This document shows, one piece after another, positions 34,360-44,469 of a DNA stretch of 64,000 nt. Origin of the DNA: Simmondsia chinensis. Its lineage: Eukaryota > Streptophyta > Magnoliopsida > Caryophyllales > Simmondsiaceae. The DNA lies in the NCBI GenBank assembly GCA_018398585.1, contig JAGTTD010000009.1, forward strand, positions 10,235,193-10,299,192, read 5' to 3'. Under the pieces are notes generated by a model. It saw only the letters and a program-made list of their open reading frames with translations, made no database searches and had not been told where the DNA came from. Within the stretch, counting starts at the first letter, position 1, and every line of letters begins with the position of its first letter. Both the position numbers and the translations under genes were made by a program.

Positions 34360-34794
34360 TATTACAAATTAATAAAAATTTACTTGTAATTCATTTAATT
34401 TTTTGTATTACTTACAAGTTTTAGTCCTTATATTGTAATAGGCAGATTAATGCATTTGGACAGCATATCTGGCACCCAAAATATCAGATTCTGCACAGCT
34501 CATTAGGCGTGTGGGAATTTGTTAGTTGCAAAAGGCGGGAAATGCAGTTATGTAAGTGTTTGAGCGATAAAATGCATCAGCCCAGCAGGGCACTTTTCAT
34601 TTGGGTTAAAATTGTATAAATTTAGTGCTTATGAATGTAATTGATCATCCAATGAAATTAATACAATTCCTTTATGGAAAAATTCTGATTTTCTCATCCC
34701 CTTCTCTATACTTCTCATCCCCTTCAATTCTCTTTCTCATCTACAATTCTCTTCTACAAGGTTAGGTTTCCAAATTAATTTTGGGAACTTAACA
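34360..34794 (+). repeat. 5' LTR of R-2
   Basis: 435 bp; the TG start is mutated to TA. TATA-like TTGTATAAATTTAG near 34611. Pyrimidine-rich U5 and imperfect terminal hairpin (about 34761-34793). Confidence 0.93.
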
Positions 34795-34859
34795 ATTGGT
34801 ATCAGAGCTGGTTTATCAATCAAAACCTTGATTAAGCTAGCTTAAACATAAACAAAAAG

Positions 34860-37800
34860 ATGACCGACGGAATTAGAACAAGATCTGCAGCTGGTGGTGG
34901 TGCGGTTTCGGTTCTTGATGCTCCAAACGATAGAAATCAGGAACTTCGCGATCAGATAAAGAACATGGAGGCCAAGTTTGGTCAAGAATTTGTTGAACTT
35001 AAGAAAAAAAGTTCCGAGAGTAGAAGCCAAACCGAGAGTATTCATCAAATTTTGAAAATATTGATGGAAAAAGATGAAAAGAAAGAAGATCGGCTGCAAC
35101 AATTGTAGAAACGACTTGAAAATTTACAAGATCAGATGACCAAGCACAAAGAATCAAGTGTGGATGTAATTTTAAAACCAGCGATCCAGATTTTCCCTCA
35201 AAACCGATCTGAGCAGCAGCAACCCAGTGAAAGACAGACCTTCGAACCTGCACGAGACCCGGGTAAAACACCAGAAATTCAAACCACTGTAGGGCCATGT
35301 ACCTACGTCAGACCAGCTGAATCTCAGCCTTTGCAACATGATCTTGATGTGGAAAGTCCAGATAGAGTCTCAAACTTTGAGAAAAATGGATCTACAGCAC
35401 CACAAAAAGCCCCTGACAGTCAGCCTCGACTGTCAAATGCTCACCCGGATGCAGCAGCTGATGAAAGCGAACCTATTGCGAGACCACCAGAACGATGTTA
35501 TCAGCAAAGAACTGAGTCCAATGACAACACCTTGAGTGGCAGAAGCAGCTCGTACCGACAGCCAAGGGTGGAGATCGACCCTTTCGATGGGAAACAACCG
35601 GAATCGTGGTTAAGGAGATGTGATCGTTTCTTCTTATACTACAATGTACCGGAGGAGGAGAAGCTCCAACTCGTAGCAGTACACTTACATGGAGATCACG
35701 ACGTTTGGTATTACAATTTGTTGAAATCCAAACCAAATCTGTCTTGGGGCCAATTCATAGAGGAGATGTGTGAGTGGTATGGAGAAGGAGAATCTACCGA
35801 TGTTGTGGATAGCTTTAATAAGCTGGCCCAAACATCAACCGTGAGAGAGTATATGCTCCGATTCGAGAACTTGAGAGCAAATTTGATGTCCGTTTTGACC
35901 ATTGCTCCCGAAGATGCCGAGTCTTACTATGTGTCGTGTTTTATGAGCGGACTTAAGCCTAGGATCAAAAACATGGTGAAAGCTATTGGTCCTAAGACTT
36001 TGTCCAGCACATACAACAAGGCAAAATTGATAGAAGCAACCCAAGTCCCTTCTTATGACAAAGGGAAGCATTCGGCCAGCAGCAAGCCGAGACCCCCCCT
36101 GCAGCAGAATAAGGCTTACAGCAGCAAAAGCAATGACAGGTTATCAGCTAGACTTTGTTTTCGATGCAACCAACCGTATCAACCCGGGCATAGGTGCAAA
36201 TCACAAGCACTTATGTATGTAAAAGGAAGCCGGGCACCTGCAGAAAATGAGGTTGACAGTGGAGATTCAGATGCTGAACCAGAAGATACCGAATGCATTA
36301 CACAAGGCTGCTCAAGTGATGATGAGGTCAAAATTTTCATGAAGGCTCTAACCGGAAGCGGAGCTCATAACACGATAAAAATCAAAGGACAGGCTGGGAA
36401 ACTCTCCATTATTATCCTCATTGATAGTGGAAGCACTCACAGTTTCATTGATCCGAAGTTAATTAAGAAGGCCAAGCACGAAGTGAAGAAAACTCATCCG
36501 TTGGCGGTTATGGTAGCGGATGGGAATTCTTTGACAACACAAAACAAATGCATAGCCTTCCCTTGGTCTATGCAAAGCCATCATTTCACCTTTGATTTCC
36601 GAGTGATTCCTTTGGGTGGTTGCGACATAGTGCTCGGAGTAGATTGGATGAGGACCTTCAACCCGGTTGTCTTCGACTTCGATAAAATGACCGTGGCATT
36701 TGAGGTTCATGGCACCAAGGTATCTTTGCAAGGCATGTCCGAGGAAGCTCAGCTCAAGTTGATCGAGGCAAAGGATGTGCAAGGTGGAATTAAAAAGAAG
36801 GCGATACAATGGATCGGGCAATTAGTCATGGTGAGCTCGGTTATGCAGCAACCGATTCACCCTCCTGTTGTTCAGATTTTAATTGACGAGTTTGGGGACA
36901 TCTTTGAAGAGCCTAAGAGCCTTCCCCCTCAAAGAAGTGTGGGTCACGCCATACCTTTGCAAGGAAATGCCGATCCGTTCAAAATTAGGCCATATCGGTA
37001 CCCCCATGGCCAAAAGACTGAGATAGAAAGGCAAGTGGAGGAATTACTTCAGTTGAGCTTCATTAGACCAAGCCGAAGTCCTTTTGCTTCACCCGTGATC
37101 CTTGTAAAGAAGAAGGATGGGACATCCCGTATGTGCATCGATTACAGCCGTTTAAATACTTTAACCGTGAAAGACAAATTTTCGATACAGGTCATAGATG
37201 ACTTGCTTGATGAGCTTCGTGGGGCGTGCTTCTTTTCTAAGATGGACTTATGGCAAGGGTATCATCAGATCCGAGTTCTCGAATCAGATATATACAAGAC
37301 GGCTTTCCAAACTCATCATGGCCATTTCGAGTTTGTTGTTATGCCATTCGGTTTAACAAACGCCCCGGCCACCTTCCAAGCGGCTATGAATGATATCTTC
37401 AAGCCTTATTTGAGGAAGTCGGTGCTGCTATTCTTCGATGACATACTGATTTACAGTCTGACATATGGAGCTCACCTCACACACCTTCGACAAGTATTCA
37501 TCTTAATGCGACAACATCGGTTTTCTGCCAAATTGTCCAAATGCTCTTTTGCTCAAGAGAAGCTTGAATATCTGGGTCATATCATCTCATCAGAGGGCGT
37601 AGCTACTGATCCTAACAAGATCCGAGCAATGCAAGAATGGTCAGCCCCGATCACCTTGAAGCAATTGCGAGGGTTCTTGGGATTGACTGGATATTATCGA
37701 AAATTCATTAAAGGTTACAGTTCCATTGCCAAACCTTTAACGGAGCTCTTGAAGAAGGATGCTTTTGGGTGGAACGAGAAGGCCCAGGACACTTTCGAAG

Positions 37801-39650
37801 CTCTCAAAACCGCCATGTGTGCAGCACCGGTTTTGACCATGCCAAATTTCGCCGAAGGCTTCGTTTTAGAGACCGATGCAAGTGGTACGGGTGTTGGGGC
37901 TGTTCTCTCTCAAAGAGGAAGGCCCATTGCATATCTAAGTCAAGCTCTAAGCCTCAAACATCAGGCAATATCGACCTATGGAAAGGAGTACCTCGCAATT
38001 CGCTTAGCCGTGGAGAAGTGGAGGCACTATTTGGAGGGTCATAAATTCACCATTCGGACGGACCACCAAAGCCTCAAATATCTCCTCGAGTAGAAGATTG
38101 TGTCAAGAATTCGAAAGAAAGGCTTGATGAAAATGTTAGGCCTTGATTACGACATCGAGTATAGAAGTGGCAAAGAAAACGCAGCTGCAGATGCACTGTC
38201 AAGGCGATTTGAGGACACTGTTTCAGGCACATGCTCAGCCATTTCGGTGGTGATTCCTTCTTGGATCGAAGAGCTACACAAGTCCTACGAGGGGGATACA
38301 TTTGCTCTTGAAAAGGTAGCTGCTGCCATGCTCCAGACCGACACGAAAATGGCTACAGAAAACAGAGAAGTGATGGTGCAGAATGGCTTACTGCGTGTTC
38401 GGGGTAAGCGGTACATTGGTGCTGCTACCGACTTGAGAAAACAGGTCATTCGAGCCTCACACGACGCTGCTTTGGGAGGTCACGAGGGTGTGGAAGGAAC
38501 CTATCAACGAATTAAAGCTTATTTCATGTGGCCGAGCATGAAAAAGGATGTAAGCGACTATGTGAAGTCTTGTGAAGTTTGCCAACAAACAAAATTGGGA
38601 GATCCGCAATACAAAGGACTTCTTCAACCTCTTCCCATTCCGGACGGTGCTTGGGCTCACATTAGTATGGATTTCATTGAGGGGCTACCGAAATCCAAAG
38701 GCAAGGAGATCATATGGGTCATGGTGGATCGCTTCACCAAATATAGTCATTTTCTTGCTCTTACTCGACCCGTTACTGCGGAGAAATTGGCAAAGATCTT
38801 CCTCGACAACATCTACAAGTTACATGGATTGCCCCAATCCATCGTGTCGGACTGGGATAAAATATTCACAAGCAAATTTTGGAGGGAATTGTTCAAGTTC
38901 ATGGGAACCACATTGGCTCTTAGCTCTTCCTACCATCCCCAAACGGATGGACAAACCGAAAGAGTCAATCAATGTTTGGAGAAATATCTCCGAAGCATGG
39001 TCTTCTCGAAGCCCAAGGAGTGGAACCGTTGGCTTTCCTTAGCCGAATTTCGGTTCAACACACACTTCCACACAACCATTGGCACTACACCCTTCCGAGC
39101 ATTGTATGGATATTCCCCACCTTCTCCTATGCTGATCCAACAGCCCAAGCTAACCGGTTTAGCAGCAACGCAGCTTGTGCAGTAGAGGAGACAGACTTTG
39201 CAAGCGCTCAAAGACAATCTCGAACAAGCTCGGGCCCGAATGAAGTATTATGCGGATAAGAAGAGGGTAGAAAAGAACTATGACATTGGGTACATGGTCT
39301 ACCTCAAATTACAGCCTTATAGACAATCAACTATGGCTGTTCGACGCAACGTCAAGTTGTGTGCTCGTTACTTCGGTCCTTACAAAATTCTGGAGAAAAT
39401 TGGCAATGTGGCGTATAAACTCGACTTACCCTCACATTCTTATGTTCACCCTATGTTTCATGTGTCTCTCCTCAAAAAACAGGTTAAGAGAAATGCTGAT
39501 ACGATGCAAAAGCTGCCTATAGCTGAAGCAAATGGCGTCTTACTGCAGCAACCAAAATCTGTCAAAGCCGAAAGAAAGTTGCAGCTGAACAACATGAAAA
39601 TTTACAACATGAAAGTTGCGGCCGAAAGAAAGTCACTTGGAGCAACTTAA
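34860..39650 (+). pseudogene. gag-pol: gag-pol of R-2 with three in-frame TAG codons
   Basis: One reading frame from ATG 34860 to 39650, broken only by TAG at 35106-35108, 38091-38093 and 39183-39185. Order: Gag start (MTDGIRTRSAAGGG) with coiled coil; Gag core (EIDPFDGKQPESWLRRCDRF, about 35565; RFENLRANLMSV); knuckle-like CFRCNQPYQPGHRC (about 36155); protease (LIDSGSTHSFID, about 36418); reverse transcriptase ([26 protein letters not shown], about 37428); RNase H (LETDASGTGVGAVLSQ; RTDHQSLKYLL); integrase (H...H, CEVCQQTK; MDFIEG; IVSDWD, where sister copies have IVSDRD; YHPQTDGQTERVNQ); GPY/F (YFGPYKILEKIG). The catalytic residues are kept. Sister R-3 has GAG or CAG where I could compare two of the stops, so these are point mutations, not programmed sites. 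Confidence 0.93.
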
Positions 39651-39718
39651 ACGAGCACTTTACAACATGGGAGGACTACAACTTCTTCAAGAGTCTATTC
39701 CCTAGCTTTACTTCTTGA
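39632..39718 (+). pseudogene. Chromodomain C-terminal relic of R-2, shifted frame
   Basis: In a frame different from pol, 39632-39718 reads VTWSNLNEHFTTWEDYNFF then LFPSF, the chromodomain ending pattern, closely matching the R-1 relic. The pol frame stops earlier at 39650, so a frameshift removed this end from the polyprotein. Confidence 0.55.
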
Positions 39719-39747
39719 GGACAAGAAGATTCTAAAGAGGGAGGGAA
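39711..39747 (+). other. Pre-PPT hairpin and polypurine tract of R-2
   Basis: CTTCTTG-AGGA-CAAGAAG (39711-39728), 7-bp stem, then AAGAGGGAGGGAA up to the LTR. Confidence 0.8.
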
Positions 39748-40181
39748 TGTTATAAATTAATAAAAATTTACTTGTAATTCATTTAATTTTTAGTATTACT
39801 TACAAGTTTTAGTCCTTATATTGTAATAGGCAGATTAATGCATTTGGACAGCATATCTGGCGCCCAAAATATCAGATTTTGCACAGCTCATTAGGCGTGT
39901 GGGAATCTGTTAGTTGCAAAAGGCGGGAAATGCAGTTATGCAAGTGTTTGAGCGGTAAAATGCATCAGCCCAGCTGGGCATTTTTTTTTTGGGTTAAAAT
40001 TGTATAAATTCAGTGCTTATGAATGTAATTGATCATCCAATGAAATTAATACAATTCCTTTATGGAAAATTTTTGATTTTCTCATCCCCTTCTCTACACT
40101 TCTCATCCCTTTCAATTCCCTTTCTCATCTGCAATTCTCTTCTACAAGGTGAGGTTTCCAAATTAATTTTGGAACTTAACA
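39748..40181 (+). repeat. 3' LTR of R-2
   Basis: 434 bp with intact TG...CA ends (TGTTATAAATTAAT...CTTAACA). Confidence 0.93.
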
Positions 40182-40186
40182 CGAAC

Positions 40187-41572
40187 TAACAAGAATTACC
40201 ATCCCTTCATAGAAATGCTTTTGTATGAACCGAAGCAACACCAATTCTGGAACAATTGAAACTTCAATGTCACGAGAATTATGTAGCTTGAAACATGTAC
40301 AATCCCTTTCCTCGAAGCTTGCTTTGATGTTAACTTCACAATGATCCGCAGCCACTACCATTTTTCCACCAATGCTTGCACTGGCACTGAATTTTTTATC
40401 ATCAAATAGCAACACCAGATGCCTAGCTTCTCCAATCACTTGTAATTCATCCTTTTCCGGATCAAAAGGACTCCCAACATCCATTACATCAGTTAAAGCA
40501 TCTATTGCACTGATTTTGGTCTGAACAGAAATCTGTTTCAACACTTTACTGAATTTATACACCTCCAACAACTCAATTTCTTGTACAGACATAATGCTTC
40601 GCCTTTGTTGAACCTTGAATTGCGCTCTCGCAGCTCGATTACTTCTTTTCAACAGAAAATTGACTCTTTTCAGCTTCATATAGTCTTGAGAATCTTCTCC
40701 CGGATCAGGAGGAAACTTGTCATAAGAATGTGTATTTGAATACAACTTTTCTCCACTCCAAGAACCTCGCAATGTATCAATTACATTACTGTCAGCACAA
40801 ATCAAATCACGAGCTTTAGTTAGTTCTTGCAAATTCTCAAGCATCTTAGGCTGAAACACAAGATCATGCCTCAATTTCCGCTTTGTCAACTTCTTTTTAC
40901 CCCAAAAATCTTTCAATGCTTTGTTTAGATGGTTCCTCTTCACTTTACTCTTTGCTTTCTTTATCATTCTCTTGACATGTGAATCGTATTCCCATTCCGG
41001 AAGCAAATCTTGCTGTAGCTTATCATCTTCAAAATGCTCTAACTCTCGCACTGAGTCTTCATAATGATTAACTTGTTCAACTTCAGATTCTTCTAACTTG
41101 TTTTCATCAATTTCAGCATTACCGTGGTCTAACTCATTTTGAATGTTAATAGAATTTTGTTCAGCATTGAACTCTTGTTGTATAACGCTATCCATTAGCT
41201 TAGGGGACTCATTTGCATAAAGAACACCAGCACCATCTCGATTGATGTTTGCAAACTGATGAGTTGAACATTGTTGATCCACAATTTGCTGATGCGCTTG
41301 GTCCATTGCCAGCTTAACTTCCCGCAAAAACCTCTCGCGTTCTTGTCTAAATATTTGCTTCATTTCCTCCCAAATATCCCTTGTCATGAATTGACAAGAG
41401 CCATCATCAACCATACCAGCCGCATTTGCAATGTTAAGCAGCGTTTTGAAATGAACCAAACTCTATTTGTAAAGGTATGAACCAACTCAGTTTGCAAAGG
41501 ACCAATTTCAATTCGAATCACTTCAACAAATGATTGCTTAAAGAAATTATACTCCTTCGCTTGCACAAACAA
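40187..41572 (-). pseudogene. ORF-X of X-3, N-terminal half
   Basis: Longest continuous ORF-X piece in the window: open from 41459 (codon TTG, not a true start) to the R-2 junction at about 40187. An overlapping frame up to 41572 (FVQAKEYNFFKQSFVE) matches the X-2 leader frame. Order: FMTRDIWEEMKQIFRQERER (possible coiled coil), acidic linker, PEWEYDSHVKRMIKKAKSK, KKKLTKRKLRHDLVFQPKM, SGEKLYSNTHSYDKFPPDPG, MKLKRVNFLLKRSNRAAR, IDALTDVMDVGSPFDP, ARHLVLLFDDKKFSASAS, NIKASFEERDCTCFKLHN. Basic patches alternate with acidic ones. No match to Gag core, protease, RT or integrase. Together with 34354-32648 it would have encoded about 1000 residues. Confidence 0.82.
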
Positions 41573-41599
41573 TCACTTGCTAACAGCTCCTCAATTTTC

Positions 41600-42506
41600 A
41601 CTAAGTACAAACCCTAATACGCAGATTTTCGCACACAGAGAACTCGAACCAAACCCTAACTGAGATGCTTCCTGAGCAACAGACTTACAATTCTGAATTA
41701 GGCTCGACTCTAGACCACAATCAAGTCCTCAACACAATACTCAAAGCAATCTTCAAGAACAAAATCAGATTTCACACTTTCGATTCTCAGTTCAATGTCA
41801 GATTCGCGTCTAAGCAAATATCAACTCAATAACATATAATTCTTAAGAATCAGCTGAATTCTCACCACTTCTATTCTTATTAACATGTATTATATCACAA
41901 ATCAGTGACAACGCAGACTTTGATTGAAAATGTAACTTGAAGTTCAGAATTCAGTTACCTTCATCTCTCAATTGAATGTCAGAATCAGAAATACCTCAAG
42001 CCAGCTTGTTATTCTGATCTTTTGATTATGATCAAGTGTAAGGTTGATCCAATAGCTCACTTTAGCTTCTTCTCCAACTGATCGGGTGAATATTTGATCA
42101 AGATCAATGAGCTTCAGCACTCAACTTCAACAGCCAATGCTATGCTTCAACACTCAACTTCAGCAGCTAATGCTTGATCAGTTCTACCGAATTCAATCTG
42201 AATCAGCTTTGATGATGACTGTAATCAACAAATACTGATCAATTAAACTTTCTACAATGTAACTCAATCATATTTATCCCAACCGAAAGCAATTCCCAGG
42301 CACTTGCAGATCAATAATGCATATGATAGTACATAAACTCTTCAAGTTCAGAATTTAGAATTGAATTCTTGATTACCTAAAATGGGTCTAAATCAGTATC
42401 AAATTTTTTTTTTTTTTTTGTGGATTAATTGCAACACAATCCATCAAATTTTGTATTTTTCTTGATTTTGAGCTTGAATCGGAAGCAAATCAAGGCTCTG
42501 ATACCA
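41600..42506 (-). other. Primer site and leader of X-3
   Basis: Primer site at 42506-42495 (minus TGGTATCAGAGC, perfect for tRNA-iMet), then an untranslated leader of about 0.9 kb with a long T-run at 42405-42420 (A-run on the coding strand), related to the X-2 and X-4 leaders. Confidence 0.75.
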
Positions 42507-42508
42507 AT

Positions 42509-43009
42509 TGTTAAGATTCAAGATTACTCTTGGATCTTAACCTAGGTTGAGATAGTGAGAGTATGAGATGAGGAGAGAGTTTAGAGTTTACAGGAGGTAA
42601 GAAGGGAAAGGAGATAAGAAGTAGAGAGAGGGAGATATCAAAGATATTAATTATCATTCACCAAAGTTATGAGCTCTTCAAGAGAGGCTCTACATATTTA
42701 TACTACTAATCCTTAGGATGGCTTATGACTAAAAATATCTAGAGATACAATGATCCTAGACACAAGGACTAACCGACTCAACCAACAACTAACTAACTAG
42801 CTGCCACTAAGACCGGCATTGACCACCTAAGCTGCATACTACTAAGGCTCACTTATTACATGACTTACCAAGGGACTTAAGCAACTAATTACATCATGAC
42901 TTATTCTAGTTATAATATCCACATGCTAATACAACTCAGTCGGCTATATTCAACACCCTATTACATTTATACTCTATTTCATATGGCCCCTATTATGAGA
43001 ATCATAACA
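42509..43009 (-). repeat. 5' LTR of X-3
   Basis: 501 bp; terminal hairpin on the minus strand GTTAAGAT-c-CAAGA-gtaa-TCTTG-a-ATCTTAAC (plus 42510-42541). Confidence 0.92.
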
Positions 43010-43042
43010 CAATAATGGTACTTCAAGTCACAATTCTTTATC

Positions 43043-43080
43043 AGATTCTTAAGGGCAAGAATCTTTCAAAGGAGGAAGTA
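43043..43080 (+). other. Pre-PPT hairpin and polypurine tract of N-2
   Basis: AGATTCTT-aaggg-CAAGAATCT stem at about 43043-43064, then AAAGGAGGAAGTA meeting the 3' LTR. The N-2 interior resumes at 43015, right after the X-3 TSD. Confidence 0.7.
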
Positions 43081-43342
43081 TGGTCATGACCCGGGATTTG
43101 GAGTTAAGTACTAAGAAGTCATTGATTGTAATAAAGTAGTTTAAGTTTCTAGTATTAGTTAATTAGTACTTCAATTAGATGAAAAGCCCATTAGCCAAAT
43201 GGGTCATCTTTAGGTCACTTGCATAAGTCAAGGTTAGTCAAATGTTAGTTAACAAGTTAAGATCGGCGGCCAAGAGCGGGAAAGTCGATTATGTGAAGAT
43301 GCCTAGATGCAGTGTATTGTTTATATTCTAGAAGTAGTATAA
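43081..43342 (+). repeat. 3' LTR of N-2, left part
   Basis: Starts TGGTCATGACCCGGG (one extra G against the 5' LTR). Broken by X-4 after TATAA (43338-43342); continues at 53771-53930 to AATCATGACA. Confidence 0.9.
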
Positions 43343-43861
43343 TGTTATGATCCGAGAATCCAATGCATGAGCTTTTGGGGGCCTGGTTGCTGACTTGCGG
43401 CTGTTGTCCTACTGTGGTCGATAAGTTGCTGCTATATGATGATGGTTTAGTGTAGGAAAGTTGTAATAGCCTTAGTTGGTGTTGCGTGGGTATTAGGTTG
43501 CAGCAGCAGGCTGCATAATGTGTGAGGCTTGTGTTAGTTGTAAGGCTGTTGGTTGTTGGCGCCAATAGCTTAGTAGGTAGTAGTTGTTAGTTAGATATTT
43601 TAGTTGAATTAGATATTTTATAGTTAGGGTCGGTTGGATTGTGAAGTCTAGATTCATGGTATTACTTTGCTTGTTATTTCCTATAAGTAACTAGTCTTAT
43701 GTAATTGGAACTCATTCAATGAAATATCAAACCAATCTCTTTGAGATTAAATCTTCTTTCTCTTGTCTAATTCTCTCTATTTTCTCATCTCCTTTACTTC
43801 TTTCTAATCCCATACTCTCTTTATCTTAGGTTAAGATCGAGATTTAATCTGGATCTTAACA
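43343..43861 (+). repeat. 5' LTR of X-4
   Basis: 519 bp, TGTTATGATCCGAG...GATCTTAACA; terminal hairpin GTTAAGATC...GATCTTAAC. Primer site TGGTATCAGAGC at 43864-43875. Confidence 0.93.
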
Positions 43862-43951
43862 ATTGGTATCAGAGCCTTGATTTGGCTTCCGAATCAAGCT
43901 CTAAATCAGTAAAAAAATTACAAAATCAGATTGATTGTGTTGCAATTAATC

Positions 43952-44382
43952 TGTTAAGTTCCCAAAATTAATTTGGAAACCTAACCTTGTAGAAGAGAAT
44001 TTAAGATGAGAAAAGAATTGAAGGGGATGAGAAGTATAGAGAAGGGGATGAGAAAATCAAAATTTTTCCATAAAGGAATTGTATTAATTTTATTGGATGA
44101 TCAATTACATTCATAAGCACTGAATTTATACAATCTTAATCCATGGAATCATGCCCAGCTGATCTGATGTATTTTTACCTCCAAAAGCTCAGTTGCAACT
44201 GCATTTCCCACCCAGCTGTAACCGACTCTGCTACACTCCAATGCGTGTGGGAATCTGCAGATTTTGGCGCCTGATTGGATCTACTTATTGCATTAATATG
44301 CCTATTACAATATAAGGACTAAAAATTATAAGTAATGCTAAAATTTAAATGAATTACAAGTAAATTTTATTAATTTGTAACA
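43952..44382 (-). repeat. 3' LTR of R-3
   Basis: 431 bp with intact ends on the plus strand TGTTAAG...TTTGTAACA. Just right of it lie the polypurine tract and a degenerate pre-PPT hairpin (44403-44419, one arm mutated). Confidence 0.92.
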
Positions 44383-44469
44383 TTCCCTACCTCTTGAGAA
44401 TCTTCTTGTCCTCAATAAGCAAAGCCCGGAAATGGGCTCTTCAAGAAGTTGTAGTCCTCCCATGTTGTA

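Larger units (their letters stand above)
34360..40181 (+). mobile_element. R-2: Ty3/gypsy chromovirus, near-complete
   Basis: 5822 bp with LTRs 34360-34794 and 39748-40181 (about 95% identical by eye), TSD CGAAC (34355-34359; 40182-40186), primer site TGGTATCAGAGC (34797-34808), a gag-pol frame and polypurine tract AAGAGGGAGGGAA. Inserted in X-3 in the opposite orientation. Confidence 0.95.
31870..43009 (-). mobile_element. X-3: non-autonomous LTR element encoding ORF-X
   Basis: Minus-strand element, LTRs 42509-43009 (5') and 31870-32370 (3'), both exactly 501 bp and about 93% identical (roughly 33 differences counted by eye). Perfect TSD CAATA (31865-31869; 43010-43014). Primer site, long leader, ORF-X and polypurine tract are all present. 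R-2 is inserted in the coding region. Without R-2 the element is about 5.3 kb. Confidence 0.93.

Noticed and set aside
34797..34808. Partial tRNA gene at primer sites
   Set aside because: Only 12-13 nt match the tRNA 3' end; no cloverleaf around it.
38091..38093. TAG readthrough as a programmed gag-pol control in R-2
   Set aside because: The codon lies inside the RNase H/integrase link, not at gag-pol, and the sister copies have CAG.
41271..41480. Plus-strand ORF opposite ORF-X of X-3
   Set aside because: Antisense shadow of the ORF-X N-terminal half; no match elsewhere.
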